This document shows, in pieces, positions 34,935 to 43,585 of a DNA stretch of 64,000 bases. This stretch comes from RYN-133 sp963754285. Its GTDB lineage: Bacteria > Actinomycetota > Actinomycetes > Mycobacteriales > Jatrophihabitantaceae. Positions within the stretch are counted from its first letter, which is position 1. The number at the start of each line of letters is the position of its first letter. Location of the stretch: positions 372,001 through 436,000 of the forward strand of contig CAVWFN010000007.1 in the NCBI GenBank assembly GCA_963754285.1, written 5' to 3'. The position numbers were made by a program, and so were the translations under genes. The notes under the pieces are model-generated. The model saw only the letters and a list, made by a program, of their open reading frames with translations, did not search any database and had not been told where the DNA came from.

Positions 34935-35711
34935 CTACCTGCCCGCAGTGCCGCGCGACCGGCCCCAGAGCACGCCGAGAGCGAAGTCGATGTCGGAATG
35001 CGCGAGGCTGCGCAGGAACGCGGCCGCGACGACTTCGTCCTGATGCACTCCGAGCCGATCCTGCGTGCGGCGCCATTTCGTCGCGGCGCGCCGGGCGGGC
35101 GCGCCGGCAACCGGCGCGACGAGTTCGGCCGTGTACCGCGCGCGCTTGACCGCCTTGCGGGCGCGGTGCAATGCGCTGTCTCGCAGTGGATCGTCCGCGT
35201 CCAGCCGTTCCGCGCTGCGCAACCTCCGGCGCGCGGAGCGCTCAGCGGCCTGCAGGTAGTCCGAGGCGTCATGTTGCGGCTCGTAGTCGATACCGGCCGC
35301 GACCACGGCCGCGAGCAGGCGTTCGTGGCGTTGTGTCACCAGACTGCGCTGCAGCGCGCGACGCGCTCGTCGCTCGCGCGCAGCGAGTTCGGCGGCGACG
35401 GTCTGCGCCGTCGCCTCGGCGTCGACCTCGGCCGGCAGCGCGTCGAGATGGTTGACCAGGTGATCGCGCAGCACTTGCAGATCGCGGACGTCACCCAGCA
35501 GGCCTGCGTACCAGGTGAGGTCGCCGTCGAGCCGGGACGCGGCCGCCGAGTCGAAACAGTCGGCGAACACCCTGAGCACAGTGCGAAAGCGGCGCACGGC
35601 GACGCGGGTGTCATGCACGTTCTCGCCGTCATAGATCGTGTGCGGCTCGCGAGTCAGGACGTCACGCTGCTCGTCGAGATACGCGTCGATCGCCCCCGCT
35701 ACGTCGTCCAT
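34935..35711 (-). CDS. CHAD-domain protein
   Basis: 258 residues from ATG 35711. The CHAD core is shown by VHDTRVAVRRFRTVLRVFAD (~32-51) and repeated Arg/His-rich helices, including LHRARKAVKRARYTAEL (~185-201). The conserved basic residues bind polyphosphate in characterised CHAD domains. It overlaps the TetR gene's end by 13 bases, so is probably co-transcribed with it; convergent, six bases from the ABC-F stop. No linked polyphosphate kinase in the window. Confidence 0.9.
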   Translation of the reverse strand: MDDVAGAIDAYLDEQRDVLTREPHTIYDGENVHDTRVAVRRFRTVLRVFADCFDSAAASRLDGDLTWYAGLLGDVRDLQVLRDHLVNHLDALPAEVDAEATAQTVAAELAARERRARRALQRSLVTQRHERLLAAVVAAGIDYEPQHDASDYLQAAERSARRRLRSAERLDADDPLRDSALHRARKAVKRARYTAELVAPVAGAPARRAATKWRRTQDRLGVHQDEVVAAAFLRSLAHSDIDFALGVLWGRSRGTAGR

Positions 35712-36343
35712 TCGGCTCCGCGGTGCAGGATGCGCGGCTCGGGTTCGAGATGCGCCAGCCCGTTCCAACCCAGATTCACCAGATGCGCCGCGACCTCCTC
35801 GCGTGGCGGCTGGCGCTCTTCGAGCCACCACTGACCGGTGAGCGCGACCATGCCGACCAGCATCTGCGCGTACATCGGGGCGAGCTCGGTGCGCATCTCA
35901 CGCGCCGCGAACTCGCGCGCCATGATGTGCTCGACCTGGCTCGCGATGTCGTTGAGCAGCGACGAGAACGTGCCGGACGAACCGGCCACCGGCGAATCGC
36001 GGGACAGGATCCGGAAGCCGTCGGTCTCTTCCTCGATGTAGGTGAGCAGGGCCAGCGCCGCTCGCTCCACGAGCTGATGCGGATGGCCGGCGCTCAGCGC
36101 AGTGGTCAGCCGTTCGAGCAGATCGCTCATCTCGCGGTCGACGACGACGGCGTAGAGGCCTTCCTTGCCGCCGAAGTGCTCGTACACGACCGGTTTCGAC
36201 ACGCTCGCGCGCGAAGCGATTTCTTCGATCGACGTCGCCTCGAAACCCTTCTCGGCGAACAGCGTGCGGCCCACGTCGAGCAGCTGCTCGCGGCGCTCGC
36301 GCCCGGTCATCCGCACCCGGGGTCTGCCGTTGTTGTCGGTCAT
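35699..36343 (-). CDS. TetR-family regulator
   Basis: 214 residues. N-terminal helix-turn-helix: REQLLDVGRTLFAEKGFEAT, SIEEIASRASVSKPVVYEHF (~37-56). The C-terminal ligand domain is variable, as usual. Divergent from kynA, with only 17 bases between the two start codons, so it probably controls tryptophan breakdown genes as well as itself and the CHAD gene; the ligand is unknown. A TetR gene also lies next to glmU in M. tuberculosis (Rv1019), but orthology cannot be shown here. Confidence 0.92.
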   Translation of the reverse strand: MTDNNGRPRVRMTGRERREQLLDVGRTLFAEKGFEATSIEEIASRASVSKPVVYEHFGGKEGLYAVVVDREMSDLLERLTTALSAGHPHQLVERAALALLTYIEEETDGFRILSRDSPVAGSSGTFSSLLNDIASQVEHIMAREFAAREMRTELAPMYAQMLVGMVALTGQWWLEERQPPREEVAAHLVNLGWNGLAHLEPEPRILHRGAEWTT

Positions 36344-36360
36344 CAGGCAATCATGGTCTT

Positions 36361-37086
36361 ATGAGCGACACTCGTGGAGCGAGCCGGGGTACCGCAACGA
36401 CGTCACCGCCCGGACAAGTCACCTACGGCAGCTATCTCTGCCTCGACGAACTGCTCGCCTGCCAGCGCCCGGCCACGGATGAGCACGACGAGATGCTGTT
36501 CGTGATCGTCCACCAGGTGTACGAGCTGTGGTTCAAGCAGATCCTGCACGAGACGGCCCTTCTGCAACGTCGCCTCGAAGACCGCAACGGGTCGGGCGCG
36601 CTGCACACGGCTCGGCGCATCGCCAAGATCTTGAAGACGATCGTGGGCCAGCTCGACGTGCTCGAGACGATGACGCCGAAACAGTTCGCCTCGTTCCGTC
36701 CGGAGCTCGGTTCGGCCAGCGGATTCCAGTCGAACCAGTTCCGCGTCATCGAGGCGACGCTGGGCCGGCGCGAGTTCGACCGCGTCGACGACCCGCAGTT
36801 GCAGGCAGCGCTCGCCCGGCCGAGCGTCTACGACTCGTTGCTGACGTATCTGGACGGCGCGTCGTTGCCCGATGTCTATGCCGAGGAGGGCGAGGCCGCC
36901 GAGGTGTGCGAGGCACTGGTCGACATCGACGAGGGCGTCCAGGAGTGGCGCTACCGCCACGTGATGATGGTGCAGCGCATCATCGGAGCTCGGATGGGGA
37001 CCGGCGGCTCGAGCGGGGCGTCCTACCTGCGTTCGACCCTGTTCCGTCCGGCGTTTCCCGAGCTGTGGGAGGTGCGCGGTGGCTGA
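36361..37086 (+). CDS. kynA: Tryptophan 2,3-dioxygenase
   Basis: 241 residues, slightly short for the family. VTYGSYLCLDELLACQ (~20-35), DEMLFVIVHQVYELWFKQIL (~42-61, heme-pocket His and substrate-side Phe/Tyr), GSASGFQSNQFRVIE (~119) and the late GTGGSSGASYLR (substrate ammonium contact). A heme enzyme that opens tryptophan to N-formylkynurenine. It overlaps kynU by eight bases. Very short gap to the divergent TetR gene. Confidence 0.95.
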   Translation: MSDTRGASRGTATTSPPGQVTYGSYLCLDELLACQRPATDEHDEMLFVIVHQVYELWFKQILHETALLQRRLEDRNGSGALHTARRIAKILKTIVGQLDVLETMTPKQFASFRPELGSASGFQSNQFRVIEATLGRREFDRVDDPQLQAALARPSVYDSLLTYLDGASLPDVYAEEGEAAEVCEALVDIDEGVQEWRYRHVMMVQRIIGARMGTGGSSGASYLRSTLFRPAFPELWEVRGG

Positions 37087-38308
37087 CCTGTCCCGCGAGA
37101 CGGCGGTTGCCCTCGATGCACAAGACCCGCTGGCAGCGGTCAAGTCGCGATTCGCCTTGCCGGACAAGGTCATCTATCTCGACGGCAACTCGCTCGGAGC
37201 GTTGCCTGTTGACGTCCCTGCCGCCGTCGACGACGCGGTGCGCCGGCAATGGGGCGATGACCTGATCACGTCCTGGAACCGCAACGCATGGTGGACGCTC
37301 CCCGGCCGGGTCGGTGACCGGATCGGTGCTTTGGTCGGTGCGGCGCCCGGTCAAGTCATGTGCGGCGACTCGACGAGCGTGCAGCTGTTCCAGGCTCTCG
37401 TCGCCATGGCCCGGCTACGTCCGAACCGCCGGACGTTGATCACTGACGCCGGCGGCTTCCCGACCGACCAATACCTTGCCGAGTCCGTTGCCCGGATGCT
37501 CGACCTGCGGCTGTTGCGGGTGCGTCCGGACGCCGTCGACACGGTCATCGGCGACGACACCGCGGTCGTCGCGCTCGGCGGCGTCGACTACCGCACGGGC
37601 GAACTGTGGGACGCGGCGGCGATCACGCGCGTGATCCATGACCACGGCGCGCTCGCGTTGTGGGACCTCGCGCATGTCGCCGGCGTGGCGCCGTTCGACC
37701 TGGACGGTCTCGACGCCGACGCGGCCGTGGGCTGCTCGTACAAGTACCTCAACGGCGGTCCCGGCGCGCCCGCGTGGATCTACCTCCCGCACCGCCACCA
37801 GCAGGCTGCCGACCTGCCACTCACCGGCTGGCATGCGCATGCGACGCCGTTCGCGCTCGACGACACCTTCACGCCTGCGACCGGGATCGAACGCGCCCGG
37901 ATCGGCACGCCGCACCTGCTGTCGATGCTCGCTCTCGAGACGGCGCTCGGAGTGTTCGACGAGGCCCCGATCGACGCCGTCCGTGCCAAGTCGCTGCAGC
38001 TGACGCAGCTGGTCATCGACTACGTCGACGCGTACCTGCCCGACGTCCAGGTGGTGACGCCACGTGAGCCGGAGCGTCGCGGTGGGCAGGTGGCTCTGCG
38101 GCATCGCGATGCCTACGCGATCGTGCAGGCGCTGATCGCCCGCGGCGTCATCGGCGACTTCCGCGAACCCGACGTCATCCGGCTCGGCTTCGCACCGCTG
38201 TACCTGAGCCACGCCGACGTGTGGGACGGCTGCGAGATTCTGCGTGAGGTGATCGAGACGGGCGCCTACCGTGACCCGGCTTTCACCGAGCGACACACGG
38301 TCACCTGA
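37079..38308 (+). CDS. kynU: Kynureninase
   Basis: 409 residues. PLP fold-type I: VIYLDGNSLGALP (~30), STSVQLFQALVA (~97), ALWDLAHVAGVAPFDLDGLD (~190-209, Asp and His near PLP), CSYKYLNGGPGAPAWIY (~220-236) with the Schiff-base Lys. It cleaves kynurenine to anthranilate and alanine. A formamidase to link it with kynA is not in the window. A strong two-way hairpin follows. Confidence 0.95.
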   Translation: MADLSRETAVALDAQDPLAAVKSRFALPDKVIYLDGNSLGALPVDVPAAVDDAVRRQWGDDLITSWNRNAWWTLPGRVGDRIGALVGAAPGQVMCGDSTSVQLFQALVAMARLRPNRRTLITDAGGFPTDQYLAESVARMLDLRLLRVRPDAVDTVIGDDTAVVALGGVDYRTGELWDAAAITRVIHDHGALALWDLAHVAGVAPFDLDGLDADAAVGCSYKYLNGGPGAPAWIYLPHRHQQAADLPLTGWHAHATPFALDDTFTPATGIERARIGTPHLLSMLALETALGVFDEAPIDAVRAKSLQLTQLVIDYVDAYLPDVQVVTPREPERRGGQVALRHRDAYAIVQALIARGVIGDFREPDVIRLGFAPLYLSHADVWDGCEILREVIETGAYRDPAFTERHTVT

Positions 38309-38312
38309 CCGG

Positions 38313-38367
38313 CTTTCCCCGCTGGTGCTCGCTTTCGCTCGTGCCGACCGAGCACTGGCGGGGAAAG
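38313..38367. terminator. Bidirectional terminator between kynU and desaturase
   Basis: Arms CTTTCCCCGC..GTGCTC (38313-38330) and GAGCAC..GCGGGGAAAG (38350-38367) pair over 16 of 18 bases, with an inner GCTCGCTTTCGCTC loop. The outer A/T ends give T-rich 3' tails both ways. It sits between convergent genes. Confidence 0.75.
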
Positions 38368-38368
38368 G

Positions 38369-39301
38369 TCAGGACGTGACGCGCAGCTTGGCCAGCCGCT
38401 CCGGCTTCGGCCAGCGCACGTCGGTGGCCCAGCCGAACTTCTCGAAGGCCCAGATGACTCGGGCGGACGAGTCGAGCTGACCGCGCAGCACGCCGTGGCG
38501 GGCCGCCGTGGGGTCGGCGTGGTGCATGTTGTGCCAGCTCTCGCCGAAGCTCAGGATCGCCAGCGGCCAGAAGTTCGCGCTCTTGTCCCGCGCCGCGAAC
38601 GGTCGCTCGCCGATCATGTGGCACACCGAGTTGATCGACCACGTGACGTGGTGCAGCACGAAGATACGCACCAGCGAGGCCCAGAAGAACGCCGACAGGG
38701 CGCCGGCCCAGGACATCGAGATGAGGCCGCCGAGCACGCCGGGCAGCACAAGCGAGATCGCCAGCCACAGCGGGAACAGCCGGTCGACCAGGCGGATGTC
38801 GGGGTCCTGCATGAGATCCGGCGTGTACTTGTCGCGGTTCGTGTGCTCGAGGTCGAACATCCAGCCGATGTGCGCGAACCAGAAGCCCTTGCTCAACGCA
38901 CCCAGCGACGTACCGAAGCGCCACGGCGAGTGCGGGTCGCCCTCGCGGTCGCTGTAGGCATGGTGGCGCCGGTGGTCGGCGACCCAGCGGATGACCGGTC
39001 CCTCGATCGCCATCGAGCCGGCGATCGCGAGCGCGATCCGCAGCGGCCTGTTGGCCTTGAACGAGCCGTGCGTGAACAGCCGGTGGTAGCCGACGGTGAT
39101 GCCGAGGCCGGAGACGATGTAGAACGCCAGGAACAGGCTCACGTCCGTCCAGCCGAGCCCCCAGCCCCAGGCGACCGGCACGGCCGCGAGGAACGCCAGG
39201 AACGGGACGATCACGAACGAGTAGAGCGCGAACTGCTCGCCGCGCTTCTTGGTTCCTTCGAATACCGGCTTGGCGCCCGGACGCTCGTCGAGCAGGGTCA
39301 T
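38369..39301 (-). CDS. Membrane fatty-acid (acyl-CoA delta-9 type) desaturase
   Basis: 310 residues from ATG 39301 (GAAGAGG upstream). Three His boxes: HRLFTH (~92-97), HRRHH (~130) and HNMHH near the C-terminus, which hold the di-iron centre. About four membrane segments (SFVIVPFLAFLAAVPVAWGW, LFLAFYIVSGLGITVGYH). It inserts a double bond into acyl chains using O2 and an electron donor. The N-terminal ~20 residues are cytoplasmic. It stands alone. Confidence 0.94.
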   Translation of the reverse strand: MTLLDERPGAKPVFEGTKKRGEQFALYSFVIVPFLAFLAAVPVAWGWGLGWTDVSLFLAFYIVSGLGITVGYHRLFTHGSFKANRPLRIALAIAGSMAIEGPVIRWVADHRRHHAYSDREGDPHSPWRFGTSLGALSKGFWFAHIGWMFDLEHTNRDKYTPDLMQDPDIRLVDRLFPLWLAISLVLPGVLGGLISMSWAGALSAFFWASLVRIFVLHHVTWSINSVCHMIGERPFAARDKSANFWPLAILSFGESWHNMHHADPTAARHGVLRGQLDSSARVIWAFEKFGWATDVRWPKPERLAKLRVTS

Positions 39302-39427
39302 ATCGGCCTCTTCGTCGCTCGGCAGGACCCCGGTTCCCGGGGTTACGGAAGCGTAACTTACGGGTGCGTAGCCAGCCAACTCCACCACCGAAGTGCCGAT
39401 GACGGCGCCGGTAGGCTGGTGCGGCGA

Positions 39428-39500
39428 TGCGGGATGGGGTAATTGGCAGCCCGCCGGCCTTTGGAGCCGTGCAGTCTGGGTTCGAGTCCCAGTCCCGCAG
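39428..39500 (+). tRNA. tRNA-Gln (UUG)
   Basis: 73 bases fold as a cloverleaf: acceptor TGCGGGA/TCCCGCA with discriminator G, D stem GGG/CCC with TAATTGGCAG loop, anticodon loop CTTTGGA reading UUG, and T arm CTGGG-TTCGAGT-CCCAG. U1-A72 with G73 is characteristic of glutamine tRNAs. The outer anticodon-stem pair (C27/T43) is mismatched. CCA is not encoded. It lies 27 bases before glmU. Confidence 0.93.
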
Positions 39501-39526
39501 CTAGTCCGACGTCGAAGGGAATCCCC

Positions 39527-40954
39527 GTGGCGCCTCTCGCGCTGATCGTCCTTGCCGCCGGAGAAGGCACCCGGATGAAGTCGCCGGCGCTGCCGAAGGT
39601 GCTGCACGGCTTCGCCGGCCGCTCGATGCTCGGCCATGTACTCGCCGCAGGCGCGCCGCTGGACCCCGAGCACACGGTGGTCGTGGTCGGCCATCGCGCC
39701 GACGAGGTGCGTGCGCACCTCGCCGACATCGCGCCCGATGCCGTGGCAGTGCTGCAGGCCGAACAGCACGGCACCGGCCACGCGGTGCGGCTCGCTCTCG
39801 AGGCTGTGCCGCCCGACGCGACCGGCACCGTGGTCGTGGTGCCCGGCGACGCCCCGCTGCTGACCGCCGAGGCGCTTGCGGCCCTCGTCGACGAGCACGA
39901 CTCGTCCGCAGCCACCCTGCTCACGAGCGTCGTTGCCGACCCCACCGGCTACGGACGGGTGATCCGCGCCGCCGACGGCTCGGTCGCACGGGTCGTCGAG
40001 CACAAGGACGCCGGACCGGACGAGCTCGCCGTCACCGAGATCGCGACGAGTGTGTACGCCTTCGACCACCAGGCGCTGCGTGGCGCGGTCGCCAACCTGT
40101 CGCGCGACAACGCCCAGGGCGAGGAATACCTCCCGGACGTCATCGGCATCCTCGTGGCGCAGCAGGCGCGCGTCGGCGCGGTCACCGTCCCTGCCGATGT
40201 CACCGCGGGCGTCAACGATCGCGTCCAACTCGCCGCGGCCCATCGCAGCTACAACGTCCGGGTGCTCGAGGCACACATGCGTGCCGGCGTGACGATCATC
40301 GATCCCGCGACGACGTGGCTCGACGCGGATGTCACGCTCGAACCGGACGTCACGATCTGGCCGGGCACCGACCTGCACGGAGCGACCCACGTGTCGGCCG
40401 GCGCGAGCGTCGGACCCGAGGTCACCCTCACCGACACGACGGTCGGCGCGCGGAGCCGGATCCTCCGCGCGACCGCGACGCAAGCGCGTATCGGCGCGGA
40501 CGTCACGATCGGCCCGTACGCCTACCTGCGCCCCGGAACGGAACTCGCCGACGAAGTCCACATCGGCACCTATGTCGAGGTGAAGGCATCGCAGATCGGT
40601 CCGGGGTCGAAGGTGCCGCATCTGACCTACGTCGGCGACGCGACGATCGGCGAGCACAGCAACGTCGGCGCGTCCTCGGTGTTCGTGAACTACGACGGGG
40701 TCGCCAAGCACCGCAGCGTCGTCGGCGATCACGTCCGGATCGGCTCCGACACGATGATCGTGGCGCCGATCGAGATCGGCGACGGCGCGTACACCGCCGC
40801 CGGCTCGGTGATCACGAGTGATGTTCCTCCCGGTGCGATGGCCGTGGCCCGCGGTAAGCAGCGAAACGTGGCAGGCTGGGTGGAGCGGAAACGTGCCGGC
40901 TCGCCCTCAGCGGAGGCCGCCGCCCGCGCCACCGAGGCAGAGGACCAGTCGTGA
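39527..40954 (+). CDS. glmU: Bifunctional UDP-N-acetylglucosamine pyrophosphorylase / glucosamine-1-phosphate acetyltransferase
   Basis: 475 residues from GTG 39527, with GAAGGGA seven bases upstream; longer starts run into the tRNA. Uridylyltransferase half: VLAAGEGTRMKSPALPKVLH (~8-27), EQHGTGHAV (~75), PGDAPLL (~101). The acetyltransferase half is a left-handed beta helix of hexad repeats (IGPYAYLRPGT, TYVGDATIGEHSNVG) ending with VFVNYDGVAKHRSVVG. It makes UDP-GlcNAc for peptidoglycan and surface sugars. Followed by prs after a conserved intergenic element. Confidence 0.97.
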   Translation: MAPLALIVLAAGEGTRMKSPALPKVLHGFAGRSMLGHVLAAGAPLDPEHTVVVVGHRADEVRAHLADIAPDAVAVLQAEQHGTGHAVRLALEAVPPDATGTVVVVPGDAPLLTAEALAALVDEHDSSAATLLTSVVADPTGYGRVIRAADGSVARVVEHKDAGPDELAVTEIATSVYAFDHQALRGAVANLSRDNAQGEEYLPDVIGILVAQQARVGAVTVPADVTAGVNDRVQLAAAHRSYNVRVLEAHMRAGVTIIDPATTWLDADVTLEPDVTIWPGTDLHGATHVSAGASVGPEVTLTDTTVGARSRILRATATQARIGADVTIGPYAYLRPGTELADEVHIGTYVEVKASQIGPGSKVPHLTYVGDATIGEHSNVGASSVFVNYDGVAKHRSVVGDHVRIGSDTMIVAPIEIGDGAYTAAGSVITSDVPPGAMAVARGKQRNVAGWVERKRAGSPSAEAAARATEAEDQS

Positions 40955-40957
40955 ACT

Positions 40958-41010
40958 CACCCCACGAAAACGCTCCGCAAAGAACGTTTCGCGTTTCCTC
41001 GGGGGCCCTG
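40958..41010 (+). repeat. Conserved intergenic element, copy A (before prs)
   Basis: Begins CACCCCACGAAA, four bases after the glmU stop, and ends GGGGGCCC just before the prs ATG. It matches the copy before metG at most positions and the copy before the acyl-CoA synthetase at its two ends. CGAAAACGC can pair with GCGTTTC downstream. It also carries the G-rich ribosome site of prs. Confidence 0.7.
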
Positions 41011-41012
41011 AG

Positions 41013-41993
41013 ATGAGCACTCTTCAGGTCGCCGGACGCAAGAGCCTGGTGCTGCTGACCGGCGGTGCGTACCCCGAACTCGCGGACGAGATCGCGAGCT
41101 ACATCGGCGTCACGATGACCCCGACGACCCGCCGCGAATTCGCCAACGGCGAGCTGTTCATCCGTCCCAACGACTCGGTGCGCGGCACCGACGCGTTCGT
41201 CATCCAGGCCTACACGACGCCGATCAACCAGTGGGTGATGGAGACCCTGATCCTCGTCGATGCGCTCAAGCGCGCGTCGGCCAAGCGCATCACCGTGGTC
41301 GCGCCGTTCTACCCCTACGCGCGGCAGGACAAGAAGCACCGCGGCCGCGAGCCGATCTCGGCCCGGCTCGTCGCCGACCTGTTCAAGACTGCGGGCGCCG
41401 ACCGGCTCATGGCCGTCGACCTGCACACCGCGCAGATCCAGGGCTTCTTCGACGGCCCCGTCGACCACCTGTTCGCGCTCCCGTTGCTCTCGCAGCATGT
41501 GCTGCACAAGTACGGCCGCGAGGATCTCGTCGTCGTTTCACCCGACACCGGACGCGTGCGCACCGCCGAGCAGTGGGCCGACTCGCTGGGCGGCCTCGAC
41601 ATCGCCTTCGTGCACAAGACACGCAACATCGACGAGGCCAACGAAGTCGTGGCCAACCGGGTCGTCGGTGACATCGACGGGCGTTTTTGTCTGCTGATCG
41701 ACGACATGATCGACACCGGCGGGTCGATGCTCAAGGCGGCGAACCTGCTCTTCGACTCCGGCGCCACCGACGTCATCGTCGCCGCGACGCACGGCATCTT
41801 CTCCGCGCCGGCGGTCGACCGGCTCAAGAACAGCCGCATCGGCGAGGTGATCGTCACCAACACCTTGCCGATCGCTCCCGAGAAGCAGTTCGACAAGCTC
41901 ACCGTGCTGTCGATCGCCCCGTTGCTCGCCAAGGCGATCAAGGAAGTGTTCGAGGACGGTTCGGTGACGAGCCTGTTCGCCGGCCGGTCCTAG
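41013..41993 (+). CDS. prs: Ribose-phosphate pyrophosphokinase
   Basis: 326 residues from ATG 41013. RREFANGELFIRPNDSVRGT (~34-53), PFYPYARQDKKHRGREPISA (~99-118, ATP site), ADRLMAVDLHTAQIQGFF (~129) and the PRPP loop CLLIDDMIDTGGSM (~228). It makes PRPP from ribose 5-phosphate and ATP for nucleotide, His and Trp synthesis. glmU-prs is the usual actinobacterial order. Confidence 0.97.
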   Translation: MSTLQVAGRKSLVLLTGGAYPELADEIASYIGVTMTPTTRREFANGELFIRPNDSVRGTDAFVIQAYTTPINQWVMETLILVDALKRASAKRITVVAPFYPYARQDKKHRGREPISARLVADLFKTAGADRLMAVDLHTAQIQGFFDGPVDHLFALPLLSQHVLHKYGREDLVVVSPDTGRVRTAEQWADSLGGLDIAFVHKTRNIDEANEVVANRVVGDIDGRFCLLIDDMIDTGGSMLKAANLLFDSGATDVIVAATHGIFSAPAVDRLKNSRIGEVIVTNTLPIAPEKQFDKLTVLSIAPLLAKAIKEVFEDGSVTSLFAGRS

Positions 41994-42006
41994 CCCGTAG
42001 GAGCGC

Positions 42007-43038
42007 TCAGCGTCCGCCACGCAGGGTGCGATCGCGCTGGCTCACGCCCATCTCGCCGTACGGATAGTCGGTCGCGCCGAGGTCGCTGGCGTCGTCGAGC
42101 GCGGCCGTCTCATCGGCGCTGAGGTGCAGGTCGGCGGCCTTGAGATTCGTCTCGAGCTGGTCGACGGTGCGGGCGCCGAGGATTGTCGACGTGACGCCGG
42201 GGCGGTCGGTCACCCACGCGAGCGCCACCTCAGCCATCGACACACCACGGTCTTCGGCGACCTTCTGCACGGCGTCGACGACGTTCCAGGTGCGTTCGGT
42301 GCCGCGCCGGTCCCAGGCCTCCATGCCGCGGTCGGGGTTGTCACCGAGCCTGGTGTCGCCGGACGGGCGCTGGTCGCGGCGGTACTTGCCCGACAGCCAG
42401 CCGCCGCCGAGCGGGCTCCACGGCAGCAGCCCAAGACCGGTGTCGAGCGCCGCAGGCACGATCTCCCATTCGATCTCGCGCACGAGCAGGCTGTACTGCG
42501 GCTGCAACGTGACCGGTGCGACGAGGCCCAGCGCCCGCGCCAGGTAGACCGCCTTCGTCAGCTGCCAGCCGGTGAAGTTGGACAGCCCCCAGTAGCGGAT
42601 CTTCCCCGAGCGCACGAACCCGTCCATCGTGCGCAGCGTCTCTTCCATCGGCGTCCATGCGTCGAAGGCGTGCAACTGGTACAGGTCGACCGAGTCGAGG
42701 CCCAGGCGGAACAGCGAGTTGTCCAGGGCGCGGGTCAGGTGCCGAGCCGACAGCCCCGCCCCGTTGGGTGAGTCGTCGAGCGGGAACCGGCCCTTGGTCG
42801 CGAGCACCATCGGCTCGGTGACCTCCGGCGGACGGGTCGCGAACCAGCGCCCGATGATCTCTTCCGACGAGCCGGCCGAGTAGACGTCAGCGCTGTCGAT
42901 GAAGGTGCCGCCGGCGTCGGCGAACGTGTCGAGCTGCGCGTGCGAGACGGCTTCGTCGGCTTCCGAACCGAAGGTCATCGTGCCGAGGCACAGGTTCGAG
43001 ACCGAGCAGCCGCTGTTTCCGAGAGTGCGGTAGTCCAT
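42007..43038 (-). CDS. Aldo/keto reductase
   Basis: 343 residues from ATG 43038; TAGGTT lies eight bases before it. MDYRTLGNSGCSVSNLCLGT opens the barrel; GGTFIDSADVYSAGSSEEII (~45-64) has catalytic Asp and Tyr, VLATKGRF (~81) the Lys, LDSVDLYQLHAFD (~125) the His. NADPH-dependent carbonyl reductase of the YajO/Tas group; substrate unknown. Ends 13 bases from prs, convergent. Confidence 0.92.
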   Translation of the reverse strand: MDYRTLGNSGCSVSNLCLGTMTFGSEADEAVSHAQLDTFADAGGTFIDSADVYSAGSSEEIIGRWFATRPPEVTEPMVLATKGRFPLDDSPNGAGLSARHLTRALDNSLFRLGLDSVDLYQLHAFDAWTPMEETLRTMDGFVRSGKIRYWGLSNFTGWQLTKAVYLARALGLVAPVTLQPQYSLLVREIEWEIVPAALDTGLGLLPWSPLGGGWLSGKYRRDQRPSGDTRLGDNPDRGMEAWDRRGTERTWNVVDAVQKVAEDRGVSMAEVALAWVTDRPGVTSTILGARTVDQLETNLKAADLHLSADETAALDDASDLGATDYPYGEMGVSQRDRTLRGGR

Positions 43039-43132
43039 GTCTACCCAACCTACGCGTTCGACCAGAACGCCCGCTTTGCCCCGCGCCCGTCTCGCCTTGC
43101 CCCGCGCCGTTGCCCGGCACGGAATGCAGGCG

Positions 43133-43540
43133 TCAGCGACCGGCCTGGCGCGCGCGGTAGCGGGCGACGACCGCACGCTGCGCCTCGACGGCCCGCTGCT
43201 GGCGCAGTTGGGCGGCGAGGCCGCTCGGGTACCCGGCCTTCTCGACGCGACGGTCGACGGACTCGCTGGTGTAGGCGAGGTAGAACACCATCATCGACAG
43301 GCCCGCCGTCGAACAGGCGGTCATGCGCAACGAGAGAGGCGCCGGCAGCGCGACCATCGCGGCGACGACGAACGGACCGACGATGGCGAGATAACGCGCT
43401 ATGTGGCGCAACACCCAGGTGCGGCAGGTTGCGTCGTGCAGCACCCACGTGCGGTGTCGCGGTGCGATCGACCCGACCCACGCATAGCGCAGCCACTGAA
43501 GCACGCCTGGCCGTACCAATTTCTCGTCCACGACACCCAT
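43133..43540 (-). CDS. DUF5313-family small membrane protein
   Basis: 135 residues from ATG 43540; upstream in-frame sequence overlaps the divergent regulator and is not conserved in type. VRPGVLQWLRYAWVGSIAPR (~9-28), CRTWVLRHIAR, then two membrane segments (YLAIVGPFVVAAMVALP and CSTAGLSMMVFYLAYTSE) and a basic C-terminus. The layout fits the actinobacterial DUF5313 family of unknown role. It shares a 45-base control region with the OhrR-like gene, so is a likely target of it. Confidence 0.75.
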   Translation of the reverse strand: MGVVDEKLVRPGVLQWLRYAWVGSIAPRHRTWVLHDATCRTWVLRHIARYLAIVGPFVVAAMVALPAPLSLRMTACSTAGLSMMVFYLAYTSESVDRRVEKAGYPSGLAAQLRQQRAVEAQRAVVARYRARQAGR

Positions 43541-43546
43541 GCTACG

Positions 43547-43557
43547 CCAATCATTGG
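43547..43557. promoter_or_regulatory. Candidate OhrR-type operator
   Basis: CCAAT-C-ATTGG is a perfect 11-bp palindrome in the 45-base divergent gap, with a further ATTGG half-site at 43568-43572 next to the -10 (TAGGCT, 43573-43578) of the regulator gene. AT-rich palindromes overlapping the promoter are usual for OhrR/MarR regulators. Confidence 0.5.
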
Positions 43558-43585
43558 TGCACAAACTATTGGTAGGCTCACAGTC

